Assembly (NCBI GenBank): GCA_002355495.1
Contig: AP017424.1
Coordinates: 1,612,001-1,676,000, forward strand
Source: Streptomyces laurentii
GTDB lineage: Bacteria > Actinomycetota > Actinomycetes > Streptomycetales > Streptomycetaceae
Length of the DNA: 64,000 nucleotides
Reading direction: 5' to 3'
Each line of letters starts with the position of its first letter. The first letter of the stretch is position 1. The notes beneath the pieces were generated by a model, which was not told the origin of the DNA, did not search any database, and was given only the letters and a program-made list of their open reading frames with translations. Shown here one piece after another: positions 21,661 through 30,352 of the stretch. The translations under genes were made by a program, and so were the position numbers.

Positions 21661-21693
21661 GTGTGACGCGTACGTCCGTACGGTCGGTCACAC
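21661..21693. terminator. Terminator-like inverted repeat between nucleotidase and desB-like gene
   Basis: GTGTGAC (21661-21667) pairs with GTCACAC (21687-21693), with CGTAC-type pairing inside the loop. It overlaps the stop codon of the minus-strand monooxygenase. Confidence 0.45.
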
Positions 21694-23216
21694 GGTTTCC
21701 GTGAGAGGCGTCAGCTTCCGGCTCTGGGCCGGCAGGCTCGGCGCCTCTCGCGCGTCCAGGCCGAAGGTGGTGAAGGCGGTGCGGCGGGGCAGCGGGTAGG
21801 GCTCCTTGCCGGTGACGGTGTTGAGGATGACGGCGCTGCGCCAGGCGGCGAGGCCGAGGTCGGGGGTGCCGACGCCGTGGGTGTGGCGTTCGGCGTTCTG
21901 GACGTAGACGGAGCCGGTGACGGTGTCGTCGAGGACGAGGCGGTAGTCGGCGCCGACGCGGGGGCGGCCGGCGGTGTCGCGGCGCAGGTGGGGGTCGAGG
22001 CCGGCGAGGAGGCCGTCGAGGGGGCGTTCGCGGTAGCCGGTGGCGAGGACGACGGCGTCGGTGGCGAGGCGGGAGCGGGTGCCCTGGCGGAGGTGTTCCA
22101 GGTGGAGTTCGAGGTGGGTGCCGGCGACGCGGCCGGCGGTGCGGACCTGGACGCCGGGGGTGAGGACGGCGTCGGGCCAGCCGCCGTGCAGGGTGCGGCG
22201 GTAGAGCTCGTCGTGGATGGCGGCGAGGGTGTCGGTGTCGATGCCCTTGTGGAGCTGCCATTGGTGGGGCAGGAGGGTGTCGCGGGCGGGTTCGGGCAGG
22301 GCGTGGAAGTACTGGGTGTAGTCGGGGGTGAAGTGTTCGAGGCCGAGCTTGGAGTACTCCATGGGGGCGAAGGCCTCGGTGCGGGCGAGCCAGTGGAGGC
22401 GTTCGGCGCCGGCGGGGCGGGCGCGGAGCAGGTCGAGGAAGATCTCGGCGCCGGACTGGCCCGAGCCGATGACGGTGACGTGGCCGGCGGCGAGCAGGGT
22501 GTCGCGGTGGGCGAGGTAGTCGGCGGAGTGGAGGACGGGGACGTCGGGGGCGTCGGCGAGGGGGCGCAGCGGTTCGGGGACGTGGGGGGCGGTGCCGACG
22601 CCGAGGACGACGTTGCGGGTGTGGGCGCGGCCGAGGGCGGCGGCTTCGCCGTCGGTGTCGAGCTGGGTGAAGTCGACATCGAAGAGGCGGCGCTGGGGGT
22701 TCCAGCGGATGGCGTCGACGTGGTGGCCGAAGTGGAGTCCGGGGAGGTGTTCGCTGACCCAGCGGCAGTAGGCGTCGTATTCGGCGCGGTGGATGTGGAA
22801 CTTCTCGGCGAAGTAGAAGGGGAAGAGGCGGTCCTTGGCGCGGAGGTAGTTGAGGAAGGTCCAGGGGCTGGCGGGGTCGGCGAGGGTGACGAGGTCGGCG
22901 AGGAAGGGGACTTGGAGGGTGGCGCCGTCGATGAGCTGGCCGGGGTGCCAGTGGAAGGCGGGGCGCTGGTCGTAGAAGGCGGTGGCGAGGGGGCCGGGGG
23001 TGCCGTGGGCGAGGGCGGCGAGGGAGAGGTTGAACGGGCCGATGCCGATGCCGACGAGGTCGTGGGGGCGGTCGGGGCGGTGGCGGGGACGGCCGGGGAG
23101 GTGGGGGTGGTGGTGCGGGTGTTGCTTGCGTTGCTGGTGGAGCCGGTGGTGCGGGTCGTGCCTGCGTTGCTGGTGGAGCTGGTGGTGCGGGTCGTGCTGC
23201 CGGTGGTGCCGGTCAT
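21688..23216 (-). CDS. L-lysine/ornithine/diamine N-hydroxylase (IucD/SidA/DesB-like), apparent frameshift near the N-terminus
   Basis: Flavin N-hydroxylating monooxygenase that makes hydroxamate precursors for siderophores. Evidence: HDLVGIGIGPFNLSLAALAHG (FAD-binding), FHWHPGQLIDGATLQVPFLADLV-type region, NADPH-binding VTVIGSGQSGAEIFLDLL, and ATGYRERPLDGLL near the end. The natural start is the ATG at 23216, overlapping the upstream decarboxylase stop (ATGA). That frame encodes a Thr/Ser-rich repeat leader and does not reach the conserved domain; the conserved frame has no start of its own after the decarboxylase. One added C in the G/C runs between about 23064 and 23107 joins them into 509 residues. 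The long leader is unusual for the family. Confidence 0.82.
23111..23199. repeat. 36-bp tandem repeat in the 5' end of the desB-like gene
   Basis: Two near-identical 36-base units (23128-23163, 23164-23199; three mismatches at most) plus a partial copy before them, encoding a 12-residue Thr/Ser/Asn/Arg unit. Multiples of three keep the frame, so unit number could vary. Confidence 0.75.
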
Positions 23217-24650
23217 CGGGGGGTGCTGCCTTCCACGAGGGTGATGAGCTGGATGAGGTCGTCGAGGGTGGTGTGGGGGTTGAGGAGCGTCGCCTTGAGC
23301 CAGAGCCGGCCGTCGGCGGTGGCCCGGCCGAGGACGGCACGCCCTTCGGTGAGGAGGGTGCGGCGGATCGCGGCGACGGTGGGGGCGTCGGCGTCGTAGG
23401 GCCGGAACAGCACCGTGGTGAGGGTGGGGCGGGCGTGGAGCTCCAGGTGGGGGGATTTCTCGACCAGGTCGGCGAGGTCCTGGGCGAGGGTCATGCAGGT
23501 GTCGACGAGCGCGCCGAGGCCGGTGCGGCCGAGGGCGCGCAGGGTGACGGCGGTCTTGAGGACGTCGGGCCGCCGGGTGGTGCGCAGGGAGCGGCCGAGG
23601 AGGTCGGGGAGGCCGGCGTCGGTGTCGTCGTCCGCGTTCAGGTAGTCGGCGGTGTGGCCGAGGACGGCGAGGTCGGCGAGGTCGCGGACCGCGAGGAGTC
23701 CGGCGGCTGCCGGCTGCCAGCCGAGTTTGTGCAGGTCGAGGGTGACCGTACGGGCGCGGTCCAGGCCCGCGAGGAGGCCGCGGTGGGTGGCGCTGAACAG
23801 GAGCGGGCCGGCGTACGCGGCGTCGACGTGGAAGTCGACGGGGCCGGTGGGGGTGGTGTGGGCGGCGCAGCGGTCGGCGATCCCGGGGAGCGGGTCGACG
23901 AGGCCGGCGTCCGTGGTGCCGGCGGTGGCGGCGACGAGGACGGGTTGCCCGGCGAGGTCCGTGAGGGCGTGGTGGACGGCCGTCGGGTCGAGGGTGCCGC
24001 GGGGGTGGGGAGGACCACGGGGGCGGGGAGGCCGAGGAGCCAGGTGGCGCGCTGGAAGGAGTGGTGGGCGTTGGCGCCGACGAGGGTGCGGAGGGGGTGG
24101 GGTGGGAGTGGGGATGGCTCGGGTGGCCGGGGCGGGCCGCGGCTGCGGCGCGTTCACGGGCGAGGAGCAGCGCGAGCTGGTTCGACTCCGTACCGCCCGT
24201 GGTGACCAGCGCGTCCGGGTCGGGCGCGTCCGGGTGGACCTCCGCGGCCAGCGCGCGGGTGACGAGCGCTTCGAGGGTGGAGGCCGCCGGGGCCTGGTCC
24301 CAGGAGTCCAGGGACGGGTTGAGCGCCGACGCGGCGAGATCCGCCGCCGCGGCGAGGGCGAGCGGCGGGGTGTGCAAGTGGGCGGCGCACAAGGGGTGGG
24401 CGGGGTCGGCGGCGCCGGCCGCGAGGGTGTGGACGAGGGTACGGAGGGCTTCCTCGGCGCCCGTGCCGTGGTCGGGGAGGACGGGTCCGAGGGTCTCGGT
24501 GACATGGCGGGTGACGGCGGCGGGGCCGCCGGCGGGGAGGGGGCCGGGGCGGGCGGTGGCGCCGGTGCGGAGGGCGGCGAGGAGGTGAGGGAGGAGCGCG
24601 CGGAGGGCGTCTGCGCCGGAGGCGCCTCCGGCGAGGGGTGCGGCACACAT
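23213..24650 (-). CDS. PLP-dependent group II decarboxylase (DesA-like lysine/diamine decarboxylase), two apparent frameshifts
   Basis: Pyridoxal-5'-phosphate decarboxylase likely making cadaverine or a similar diamine for hydroxamate siderophores. The N-terminal frame (from ATG 24650) has ALNPSLDSWDQAPAAS and TTGGTESNQLALLLARERA. A middle piece in another frame reads TLVGANAHHSFQRATW, GLPAPVVLP. The C-terminal frame has VAATAGTTDAGLVDPL, FHVDAAYAGPLLFS and the PLP lysine in TLDLHKLGWQP. Restoring one C in the run near 24095 and one near 24000 joins all three into 479 residues, about the length of characterised DesA proteins. Both lesions are losses of C in C-runs. It is the first gene of a two-gene unit with the N-hydroxylase. 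No desC/desD homologues are in the window, and no iron-box-like site is visible in the 235-base upstream gap. Confidence 0.85.
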
Positions 24651-24885
24651 GGACGACAGGGTGCCGGGGTTTTCGAGAGGTGTGCGGGGGTTTGGGGGAG
24701 CGTGACCCGAACGAGGTACCTGGTGGGGCGCGAGGGGTGCGGGGTGCTCGGGTGCGGGCCGGCTGAGGTGGGTGGTGGGTTGCGCGGGGGCCGGGGAGGG
24801 GGTCGCTGTCGTGGGCCGCTCTCCGCCGGTGGGGAAAGAGGAGACGGGTGGACGGGAGGGGCGGGATCCGCCCCCTCCCCCCCTC

Positions 24886-27369
24886 TCAGGCGCGGGCCTT
24901 GAGGGCGCGGTGGAGGTCGTCGAGTTGGTCGACGAGCTTGCGGCGGAGGGCCGGGGTCATGGTGTCTTCGGCGAGGTGGCGTTCGCCGAGGGCGAGGGAC
25001 TCCGCGTCGATCGCGTAGGCCGGGAAGGCGTGGCGGCCGGCGGCTTCGGCCATGGCGGGGCCGCGGCGGTCGGCGAGGGCGAGGGCCGCGGGGTAGAAGC
25101 GGGTCGTGTACTCCCGTACGAGATCGGCCTGTTCGGGCTGCCAGAAGCCGAGGGCGGTGGCGGTGAACAGGTAGTTGGACAGGTCGTCCGTCTTGAACAT
25201 GGCGGTCCAGGCCGCCGCCTTGGCCTCGGCGGTCGGGAGGGCGGCGCGGCAGCGGGCGGCGCCTTCCTGGCCGGTGGCGCTCGGGTCGCGTTCCAGTTCG
25301 GCGGCGATGGCCGTCTCGTCGGTGGCGCCGAGGACGGCGAGGCGGGCGAGGATGCGCCAGCGCAGTTCGGGGTCGAGTTCGGGGCCGCCGTGGACGGTGC
25401 CCTCGTCGAGCCAGGAGGCGATCTTGTCGGGGGTGGTGGCGCTGTCGACGAGGGTGCGGACGGCGGCCAGGCGCAGGCCGGGCGCGTCGCCGTCCTCGGT
25501 GCGGCGCAGCAGGTCGCGGGTGATCGCGGTGAGGGTGGCGAGGGCGGCGGGGCGGTCGGCCTCGGAGACGTACCGGTCGGCGATCTGGGTGCGGGCGAAG
25601 GCCAGGACGCCCTGGACGACGGCAAGTTCGGTCTCGTCGGCGAGGTGGGCGGCGGCGACGGCCAGGTATTCGGCCGGGGCGAGCTCGCCGTCGCGGACCA
25701 TGTCGCGCAGCGCGTTCCAGACGAGGGCGCGGGTGAGCGCGTCGGGGATCTTGGAGAGGGAGCGGAGCGCGGTCTCCAGGGAGGCGTCGTCGAAGCGCAT
25801 CTTGGCGTAGGTGAGGTCGCCGTCGTTGAGGACGACGAGGGCCGGGCGCGGGCCGGTGAGTTCGAGGGGGGCGCTCTGCGGGACGTCCACCTGGGGGCGG
25901 TCGCGCAGGACGAGGCCGCCGGCGGCGTCGCGGTCGTAGATGCCGACGGCGAGGCGGTGCGGGCGGCTGCCGTCGCGGTCGATGGTGAGCCGCCAGGTGC
26001 GGCCTTCGCCCTCGAGGCGGGGGGTGAGGGTGTCGACGCCGGTGGTGCGCAGCCACTGCTCGGCCCAGGCGTGGACGTCGCGTTCGGTGGCGGCGGCGAG
26101 GTTGTCGATGAAGTCGGCGAGGGTGGCGTTGCCGAACTTGTGACGCTTGAAGTGGATGTTGATGCCGGCGAGGAAGTCCCTCTCCCCCATCCAGGCGACG
26201 AGTTGACGCAGCGCGGAGGCGCCCTTGGCGTAGGAGATGCCGTCGAAGTTGAGGAGGGCGGAGGCGGTGTCGGGGACGGCGTCCGGGTCGGGGGCGACGG
26301 GGTGGGTGGAGGGCCGCTGGTCGGCCTCGTAGCCCCAGGCCTTGCGTGCGATGCCGAAGTCGATCCAGGTGTCGGAGAAGCGGTCGGAGCAGGCTTCGTT
26401 GACGGTCTGGTAGCCCATGTACTCGGCGAAGGACTCGTTCAGCCAGATGTCGTCCCACCAGCGGAGGGTGACGAGGTCGCCGAACCACATGTGGGCCATC
26501 TCGTGGGCGATGATCACGGCGCGGGTCATGCGTTCGGTGTCGGTGACGGCGGAGCGGAAGACGTACTCGTCGCGGAAGGTGACGAGGCCGGGGTTCTCCA
26601 TGGCGCCGGCGTTGAACTCGGGGACGAAGGCCGTGTCGTACGAGTCGAAGGGGTACGGCTCGTCGAACTTCTCGTGGAAGCGGTCGAAGCAGGCACGGGT
26701 GACGTCGAGGATCTCGTCGGCGTCGGCGTCGAGGTAGGGCGCGAGCGAGCGGCGGCAGTGGATACCGAAGGGCAGGCCGGCGTGTTCGGTGCGGACGGAG
26801 TGCCAGGGGCCGGCGGCGACGCAGACGAAGTAGGTGGAGAGCGGCGGGGTGGGGGCGGCCTGCCAGCGGCCGTCGGACCCCTGTTCGGTGCGGGCGTTGG
26901 ACAGGACGGTCCAGCCGGCGGGGGCGTTGGCGGAGACCTCGAAGACGGCCTTGAGGTCGGGCTGGTCGAAGGCGGCGAAGACGCGCTGGACGTCTTCCAT
27001 GAACAGCTGGGTGAACGCGTACGACTCGCCGTCGGTGGGGTCGGTGAAGCGGTGCATGCCTTCGCCGGTGTGCGAGTAGCGCATGGTGGTGGCGATGCTC
27101 AGGGTGTGCTCGCCCTCGGTGAGGGTGAGGGGGAGCCGGTTGCCGTCGAGGGGGGTGACGTCGAGCGGCGTGCCGTCGAGGACGGCGCTGTGGAGCGTCT
27201 CGGGCTTGAGCTCGACGAAGGTGTCCCCGGCGGCGCGGGCGGTGAAGCGGATGGTACTGGTGGACTCGAAGGTCTCGTCGCCGGTGGTGAGGTCGAGGTC
27301 CACGGTGTAGTGGTGGACGTCGAGGAGCTGGGCACGGGTCTGCGCTTCGTCGCGCGTCAGTACGGACAT
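24886..27369 (-). CDS. pepN: Aminopeptidase N (M1 family)
   Basis: Cytoplasmic zinc aminopeptidase of 827 residues that trims N-terminal residues from peptides. The exopeptidase motif is in PEFNAGAMENPG, the zinc site in VIIAHEMAHMWFGDLVT (HExxH) with the third ligand in WLNESFAEYMGY, and a C-terminal ERAP1-like helical domain fills about residues 500-827. ATG at 27369 (MSVLTRDEAQ) is chosen; an upstream in-frame start at 27414 would add an unconserved 15 residues. Transcribed alone. Confidence 0.95.
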   Translation of the reverse strand: MSVLTRDEAQTRAQLLDVHHYTVDLDLTTGDETFESTSTIRFTARAAGDTFVELKPETLHSAVLDGTPLDVTPLDGNRLPLTLTEGEHTLSIATTMRYSHTGEGMHRFTDPTDGESYAFTQLFMEDVQRVFAAFDQPDLKAVFEVSANAPAGWTVLSNARTEQGSDGRWQAAPTPPLSTYFVCVAAGPWHSVRTEHAGLPFGIHCRRSLAPYLDADADEILDVTRACFDRFHEKFDEPYPFDSYDTAFVPEFNAGAMENPGLVTFRDEYVFRSAVTDTERMTRAVIIAHEMAHMWFGDLVTLRWWDDIWLNESFAEYMGYQTVNEACSDRFSDTWIDFGIARKAWGYEADQRPSTHPVAPDPDAVPDTASALLNFDGISYAKGASALRQLVAWMGERDFLAGINIHFKRHKFGNATLADFIDNLAAATERDVHAWAEQWLRTTGVDTLTPRLEGEGRTWRLTIDRDGSRPHRLAVGIYDRDAAGGLVLRDRPQVDVPQSAPLELTGPRPALVVLNDGDLTYAKMRFDDASLETALRSLSKIPDALTRALVWNALRDMVRDGELAPAEYLAVAAAHLADETELAVVQGVLAFARTQIADRYVSEADRPAALATLTAITRDLLRRTEDGDAPGLRLAAVRTLVDSATTPDKIASWLDEGTVHGGPELDPELRWRILARLAVLGATDETAIAAELERDPSATGQEGAARCRAALPTAEAKAAAWTAMFKTDDLSNYLFTATALGFWQPEQADLVREYTTRFYPAALALADRRGPAMAEAAGRHAFPAYAIDAESLALGERHLAEDTMTPALRRKLVDQLDDLHRALKARA

Positions 27370-27492
27370 GCGCCCATGCTGCCCGATGGCCTTCTCCGGG
27401 GGAGGGGCGTTCACCGACAGCTCAGGCGGGTGTGCGCGGTGGCGGCTCGCGGTGGGGGCCGGACGGGCGCACGGGGGCGCGCGGAAAGCGCG

Positions 27493-28059
27493 TCAGGGGG
27501 CGCGTAGGGCGGCCGTACGGGCGGCCAGTGCCCGGTTCATCGCCTCGAACTGCGGGAGGGTGGCGGTGTGCAGCATGCTCTGGAAGAACGGGACCGCCAC
27601 GCCGGTGAATCGTTCGCTCTGGGTCAGTCTGACCCGGCCGTTCGCCAACGGCTCGATCAGGAAGCGGTGTTCGCCGTCGAAGATCCAGCCGGGGCCGACG
27701 CGTCCCAGCCAGCGCAGTTCCCGTCCCGGCTCGGCCGCCCGCACGGTGGGGTCGAACGCCATGTCCCCGGTCTTGTCACGCATCACCAGGTGCAGGACGG
27801 CGCCGGGTTCGGCGGTGCCCTCGGCGGAGACCATGAACGGATTCCAGTCGTCGTAGGCGGAGAAGTCGGTGAGGACGTGCCAGACCTCCTCGGGGGTGGC
27901 GTCGATGTCCACGGTGGCGCTCAGGGTGAGGGGGCGGGTGTTGGTCCAGGCCGTGTAGAGCGCCAGCAGGGCGACGAGGGCCGCGAGGGCCGTGGGCAGG
28001 CGCCGCCGGCGGCGTAAGCGGGGCCGGCGGGCGGGGGTGGTGACAGGGGTGGCGGTCAT
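27493..28059 (-). CDS. SRPBCC (START-like) family protein with N-terminal membrane segment
   Basis: A 188-residue protein with an Arg-rich start followed by one hydrophobic segment (about residues 21-36), then an SRPBCC / polyketide-cyclase-like fold: TLSATVDIDATPEEVWHVLTDFSAYDDWNPFMV, ELRWLGRVGPGWIFDGEHRF, and a terminal helix. Family members bind hydrophobic ligands; this one is probably membrane-anchored. Its ATG overlaps the stop of the TetR regulator (ATGA), so it is the likely regulatory target. Confidence 0.8.
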   Translation of the reverse strand: MTATPVTTPARRPRLRRRRRLPTALAALVALLALYTAWTNTRPLTLSATVDIDATPEEVWHVLTDFSAYDDWNPFMVSAEGTAEPGAVLHLVMRDKTGDMAFDPTVRAAEPGRELRWLGRVGPGWIFDGEHRFLIEPLANGRVRLTQSERFTGVAVPFFQSMLHTATLPQFEAMNRALAARTAALRAP

Positions 28060-28673
28060 CGGTTCTCCTGAGGGGGAAGGGCGCCGTGGAGGGCGGAGTC
28101 GACGAGGCGTTCGATGTAGGGGCCGTCGACGGGCAGGCCGGTGATGAGGAGCCGGTAGTAGAGCGCGCCGGCCAGCTGGTCGAAGAGCACGACGGGGTCG
28201 GTGGCGGGGCGGAGGGCCCCGCGCAGGCGGGCGCGGTCGATCAGGTCGAGGACAAGGGTGTTGCGGCGGGCGAAGACGGCGCGTACGCGTACGCCGATGT
28301 CGGGGTGGCGGGCGGCCGCGGCGATCAGTTCGGCGACCACGCAGACCGAGTGCTCGTCCGCCGCGCCGTGGCCTCCGGCGCGCCGCATGTGGTGGAGGCC
28401 GTCGGCGATCCGCCCCGCGTAGGCGACGAGATCCGCGCGTACGTCGCCGGTGTCCGTGACGGGCACGTCGTCCTGCATGTGGGCGACGACCGCGACCGCG
28501 AGGTGGTCCTTGGTCGGCCAGCGCCGGTAGAGCGTGGTCTTGGCCACTCCGGCCTGTTCGGCGACCTTGTCGACGGCGAAGCCCGCGTAGCCGTGTTCCA
28601 TGAGCTGGGCTTGTGCCGCCCGCAGGATCCGCTCGTCCGCCGCGGTGTCCCGCGGCCTTCCTCGTTCCGCCAT
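28056..28673 (-). CDS. TetR family transcriptional regulator
   Basis: A 205-residue one-component repressor. N-terminal HTH: ILRAAQAQLMEHGYAGFAVDKVAEQAGVAKTTLYRRWPTKDHL (residues about 15-57), quoted in parts as KVAEQAGVAK and TTLYRRWPTK. The C-terminal ligand/dimer domain is of the TetR_C type (LIDRARLRGALRP, LAGALYYRLLITG). ATG 28673 is chosen; GTG 28679 is an alternative. Operon with the SRPBCC gene. A near-perfect inverted repeat lies 15-86 bases upstream, which fits autorepression. Confidence 0.88.
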   Translation of the reverse strand: MAERGRPRDTAADERILRAAQAQLMEHGYAGFAVDKVAEQAGVAKTTLYRRWPTKDHLAVAVVAHMQDDVPVTDTGDVRADLVAYAGRIADGLHHMRRAGGHGAADEHSVCVVAELIAAAARHPDIGVRVRAVFARRNTLVLDLIDRARLRGALRPATDPVVLFDQLAGALYYRLLITGLPVDGPYIERLVDSALHGALPPQENR

Positions 28674-28687
28674 GCCCACACCCCAGG

Positions 28688-28758
28688 TTTCGCTACGCTC
28701 GTTGCGTAAATGAACCGTAGGCCCTCCCGGGGTGGTTACGCAACGGCCGTAGCGGAAA
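28688..28758. promoter_or_regulatory. Candidate TetR operator: 22-bp imperfect inverted repeat
   Basis: The left arm 28688-28709 and the reverse complement of the right arm 28736-28758 share TTTC(C)GCTACG, two variable bases, then CGTTGCGTAA (perfect over 10 bp at 28700-28709 and 28736-28745). The 26-base centre probably covers the promoter of the TetR-SRPBCC operon. Confidence 0.6.
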
Positions 28759-28800
28759 TGGCCCGGCGGCCGGCGGGGGAAGGACGCGCCTGGCGGAGGG

Positions 28801-29855
28801 TCAGGCGAGGCCCGCGCCGTCGAGGTGGGCGAAGCCCGCGGTGATGCGGGGCGGTCGTAGCCGGCGGGGCCGCGGGCGCCGCTGGAGAGCAGGGCGTGCA
28901 GCAGCAGGCGGGCCTTGGCGGGGGCGAGCGGGCCGGCCGGGATGAGGCCGCGGTGCAACAGGTCGGCTTCGGAGCCGGGGCCGCGGTAGGTGTGCGAGAG
29001 GGTCGTGCCGGCGCCCGTACGGGAGGCGAGGACGACGGGCATACGGGCCGTCAGCGCGGCGAGCGGTTCGACGAGCCGGGCGGGTACGTGGCCGGCGCCG
29101 AAGGCGGCGACGACCAGGCCGTCGTAACGCTCGGGGTGTTCGGCGACGGCGTCGAGGAGTTCGCCGGTGTCGCCGAGGGAGAGGGTGAGCAGGGCGATCC
29201 GGAGGGCGGGGTCGAGGTTCAGGCCGCACATGCGGGTGGGCACGGTGGGCCGGAGCAGGATCCGCGGGACGCCTTCGACGACGCCGCCGAGGGGGCCGGC
29301 GCCGGGTGAGGCGAAGGTGGCGACGGAGGTGGTGTGCGCCTTGGTGGCGTGCCGGGCGGCGTGGATCTCGTCGGCGAGGACGACGAGGACGCCGAGTCCC
29401 TGGCAGCCCGGGTCGGCGGCGACGGCGAGGGCGGCGGCGAGGTTGGCGGGGCCGTCGGCGCCGGGCAGGTCCGGGCGGCGCATGGCGCCGGTGACGGCGA
29501 TGGGCCGTTCGGTGGTGCACAGCAGGTCGAGGAGGAAGGCGGTCTCCTCCAGGGTGTCGGTGCCCTGGACGACGACCACGCCGGATCCGGCGGCGACGGC
29601 CCGGCGGACCTCGTCGGCGAGGGCGGTCAGGTCCTCGAAGGTGAGGGAGGAGCTGGGCACGCGGCGGAAGTCGTGGAGGTCGACCTGGACGCCGGCCGGG
29701 GTGATGCCGGGGGTGTCGAGGACTTCCCGGCCGGTGAGGCGGGCGTCGGCGCCGCCGCCGCGGGCGGAGATGGTGCCGCCGAGGGTGAGGACGGTGACGC
29801 GGCGGGGAGTGCCGGCGGGGGTGCCGGCTTGCTGGGGTGCTGTGTCGTCGGCCAT
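28801..29855 (-). CDS. L-asparaginase/glutaminase family protein, apparent frameshift near the C-terminus
   Basis: Hydrolyses L-asparagine to aspartate and ammonia. Family motifs: VTVLTLGGTISARG (first catalytic Thr) and VVVVQGTDTLEETAFLLDLL (second Thr-Asp pair), then TGAMRRPDLPGADGPANLAAA and a C-terminal domain with LVVAAFGAGHVPARL and VVLASRTGAGTT. After GARGPAGYDRP the frame fails at the four-G run 28848-28851 (C on the coding strand). One more C gives RITAGFAHLDGAGLA and the TGA at 28801, 351 residues. As written, the frame instead reads into the downstream TetR gene. There is no signal peptide, so it is probably cytoplasmic. ATG 29855 follows AGGGCAGG. Confidence 0.87.
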
Positions 29856-29910
29856 GTGCCTGCCCTGTTCCTGTTCCCGTGCCCGTTCGTCTGCCTGTGC
29901 GTGTCCCGCG

Positions 29911-29981
29911 TGCCCGTGGCCCCGTGTGCCCGTGGCCCCGTGGCCCCGTGTGTCAGCGGGTCTCGTGTGTCAGCGGGTCTC
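29911..29981. repeat. Short tandem duplications across the chorismate mutase stop codon
   Basis: A 16-base GC unit occurs twice (29911-29942), followed by two exact 17-base copies with core GTGTCAGCGGGTCTC (29948-29964, 29965-29981). The second copy contains the chorismate mutase stop, and the first carries an identical decoy stop. Confidence 0.7.
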
Positions 29982-30341
29982 GTCGGCGATCGTCTCGTGG
30001 TGGCGGATGACCTCCGCGATGATGAAGTTCAGCAGCTTCTCCGCGAACGCCGGGTCCAGTCTGGCGTTCACGGCGAGTTCCCGCAGCCGGGCGATCTGGC
30101 GGGACTCGCGGGAGGGGTCGGCGGGCGGCAGGTTGTGTTCGGCCTTGAGGACGCCGACCTGCTGGGTGCACTTGAAGCGTTCGGCGAGCATGTGGACGAC
30201 GGCCGCGTCGATGTTGTCGATGCTGGCGCGCAGCCGGTTCAGCTCGGCCTGGACGGCCGGGTCGATGCCGTGCGTACCGCCGGCCGTGCCGCCGGCGCCG
30301 GTCTCGCGGTGGTCGTTCGTGTCGTCGCGGGTGTCGCTCAT
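29970..30341 (-). CDS. Chorismate mutase (AroQ class)
   Basis: A 123-residue all-helical chorismate mutase converting chorismate to prephenate for Phe/Tyr synthesis. After an acidic/Gly-rich leader (residues 1-30), the AroQ helix 1 reads LNRLRASIDNIDAAVVHMLAERFKCTQQVGVLKAE in two parts (LNRLRASIDNIDAAVVHMLA, ERFKCTQQVGVLKAEH), with the conserved Arg, Asp and Lys, followed by RESRQIARLRELA and a final helix AFAEKLLNFIIAEVIRHHE. The stop lies in a tandem duplication. The AraC gene starts its stop codon 12 bases upstream, so they may be co-transcribed. Confidence 0.88.
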   Translation of the reverse strand: MSDTRDDTNDHRETGAGGTAGGTHGIDPAVQAELNRLRASIDNIDAAVVHMLAERFKCTQQVGVLKAEHNLPPADPSRESRQIARLRELAVNARLDPAFAEKLLNFIIAEVIRHHETIADETR

Positions 30342-30352
30342 GAGGGGGGAGC

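Noticed and set aside
28056..29855. An asparaginase-TetR fusion protein
   Set aside because: The joining region is Pro/Ser/Arg-rich out-of-frame sequence. A one-base correction gives a normal asparaginase C-terminus and stop at 28801, and the TetR gene has its own start and operator.
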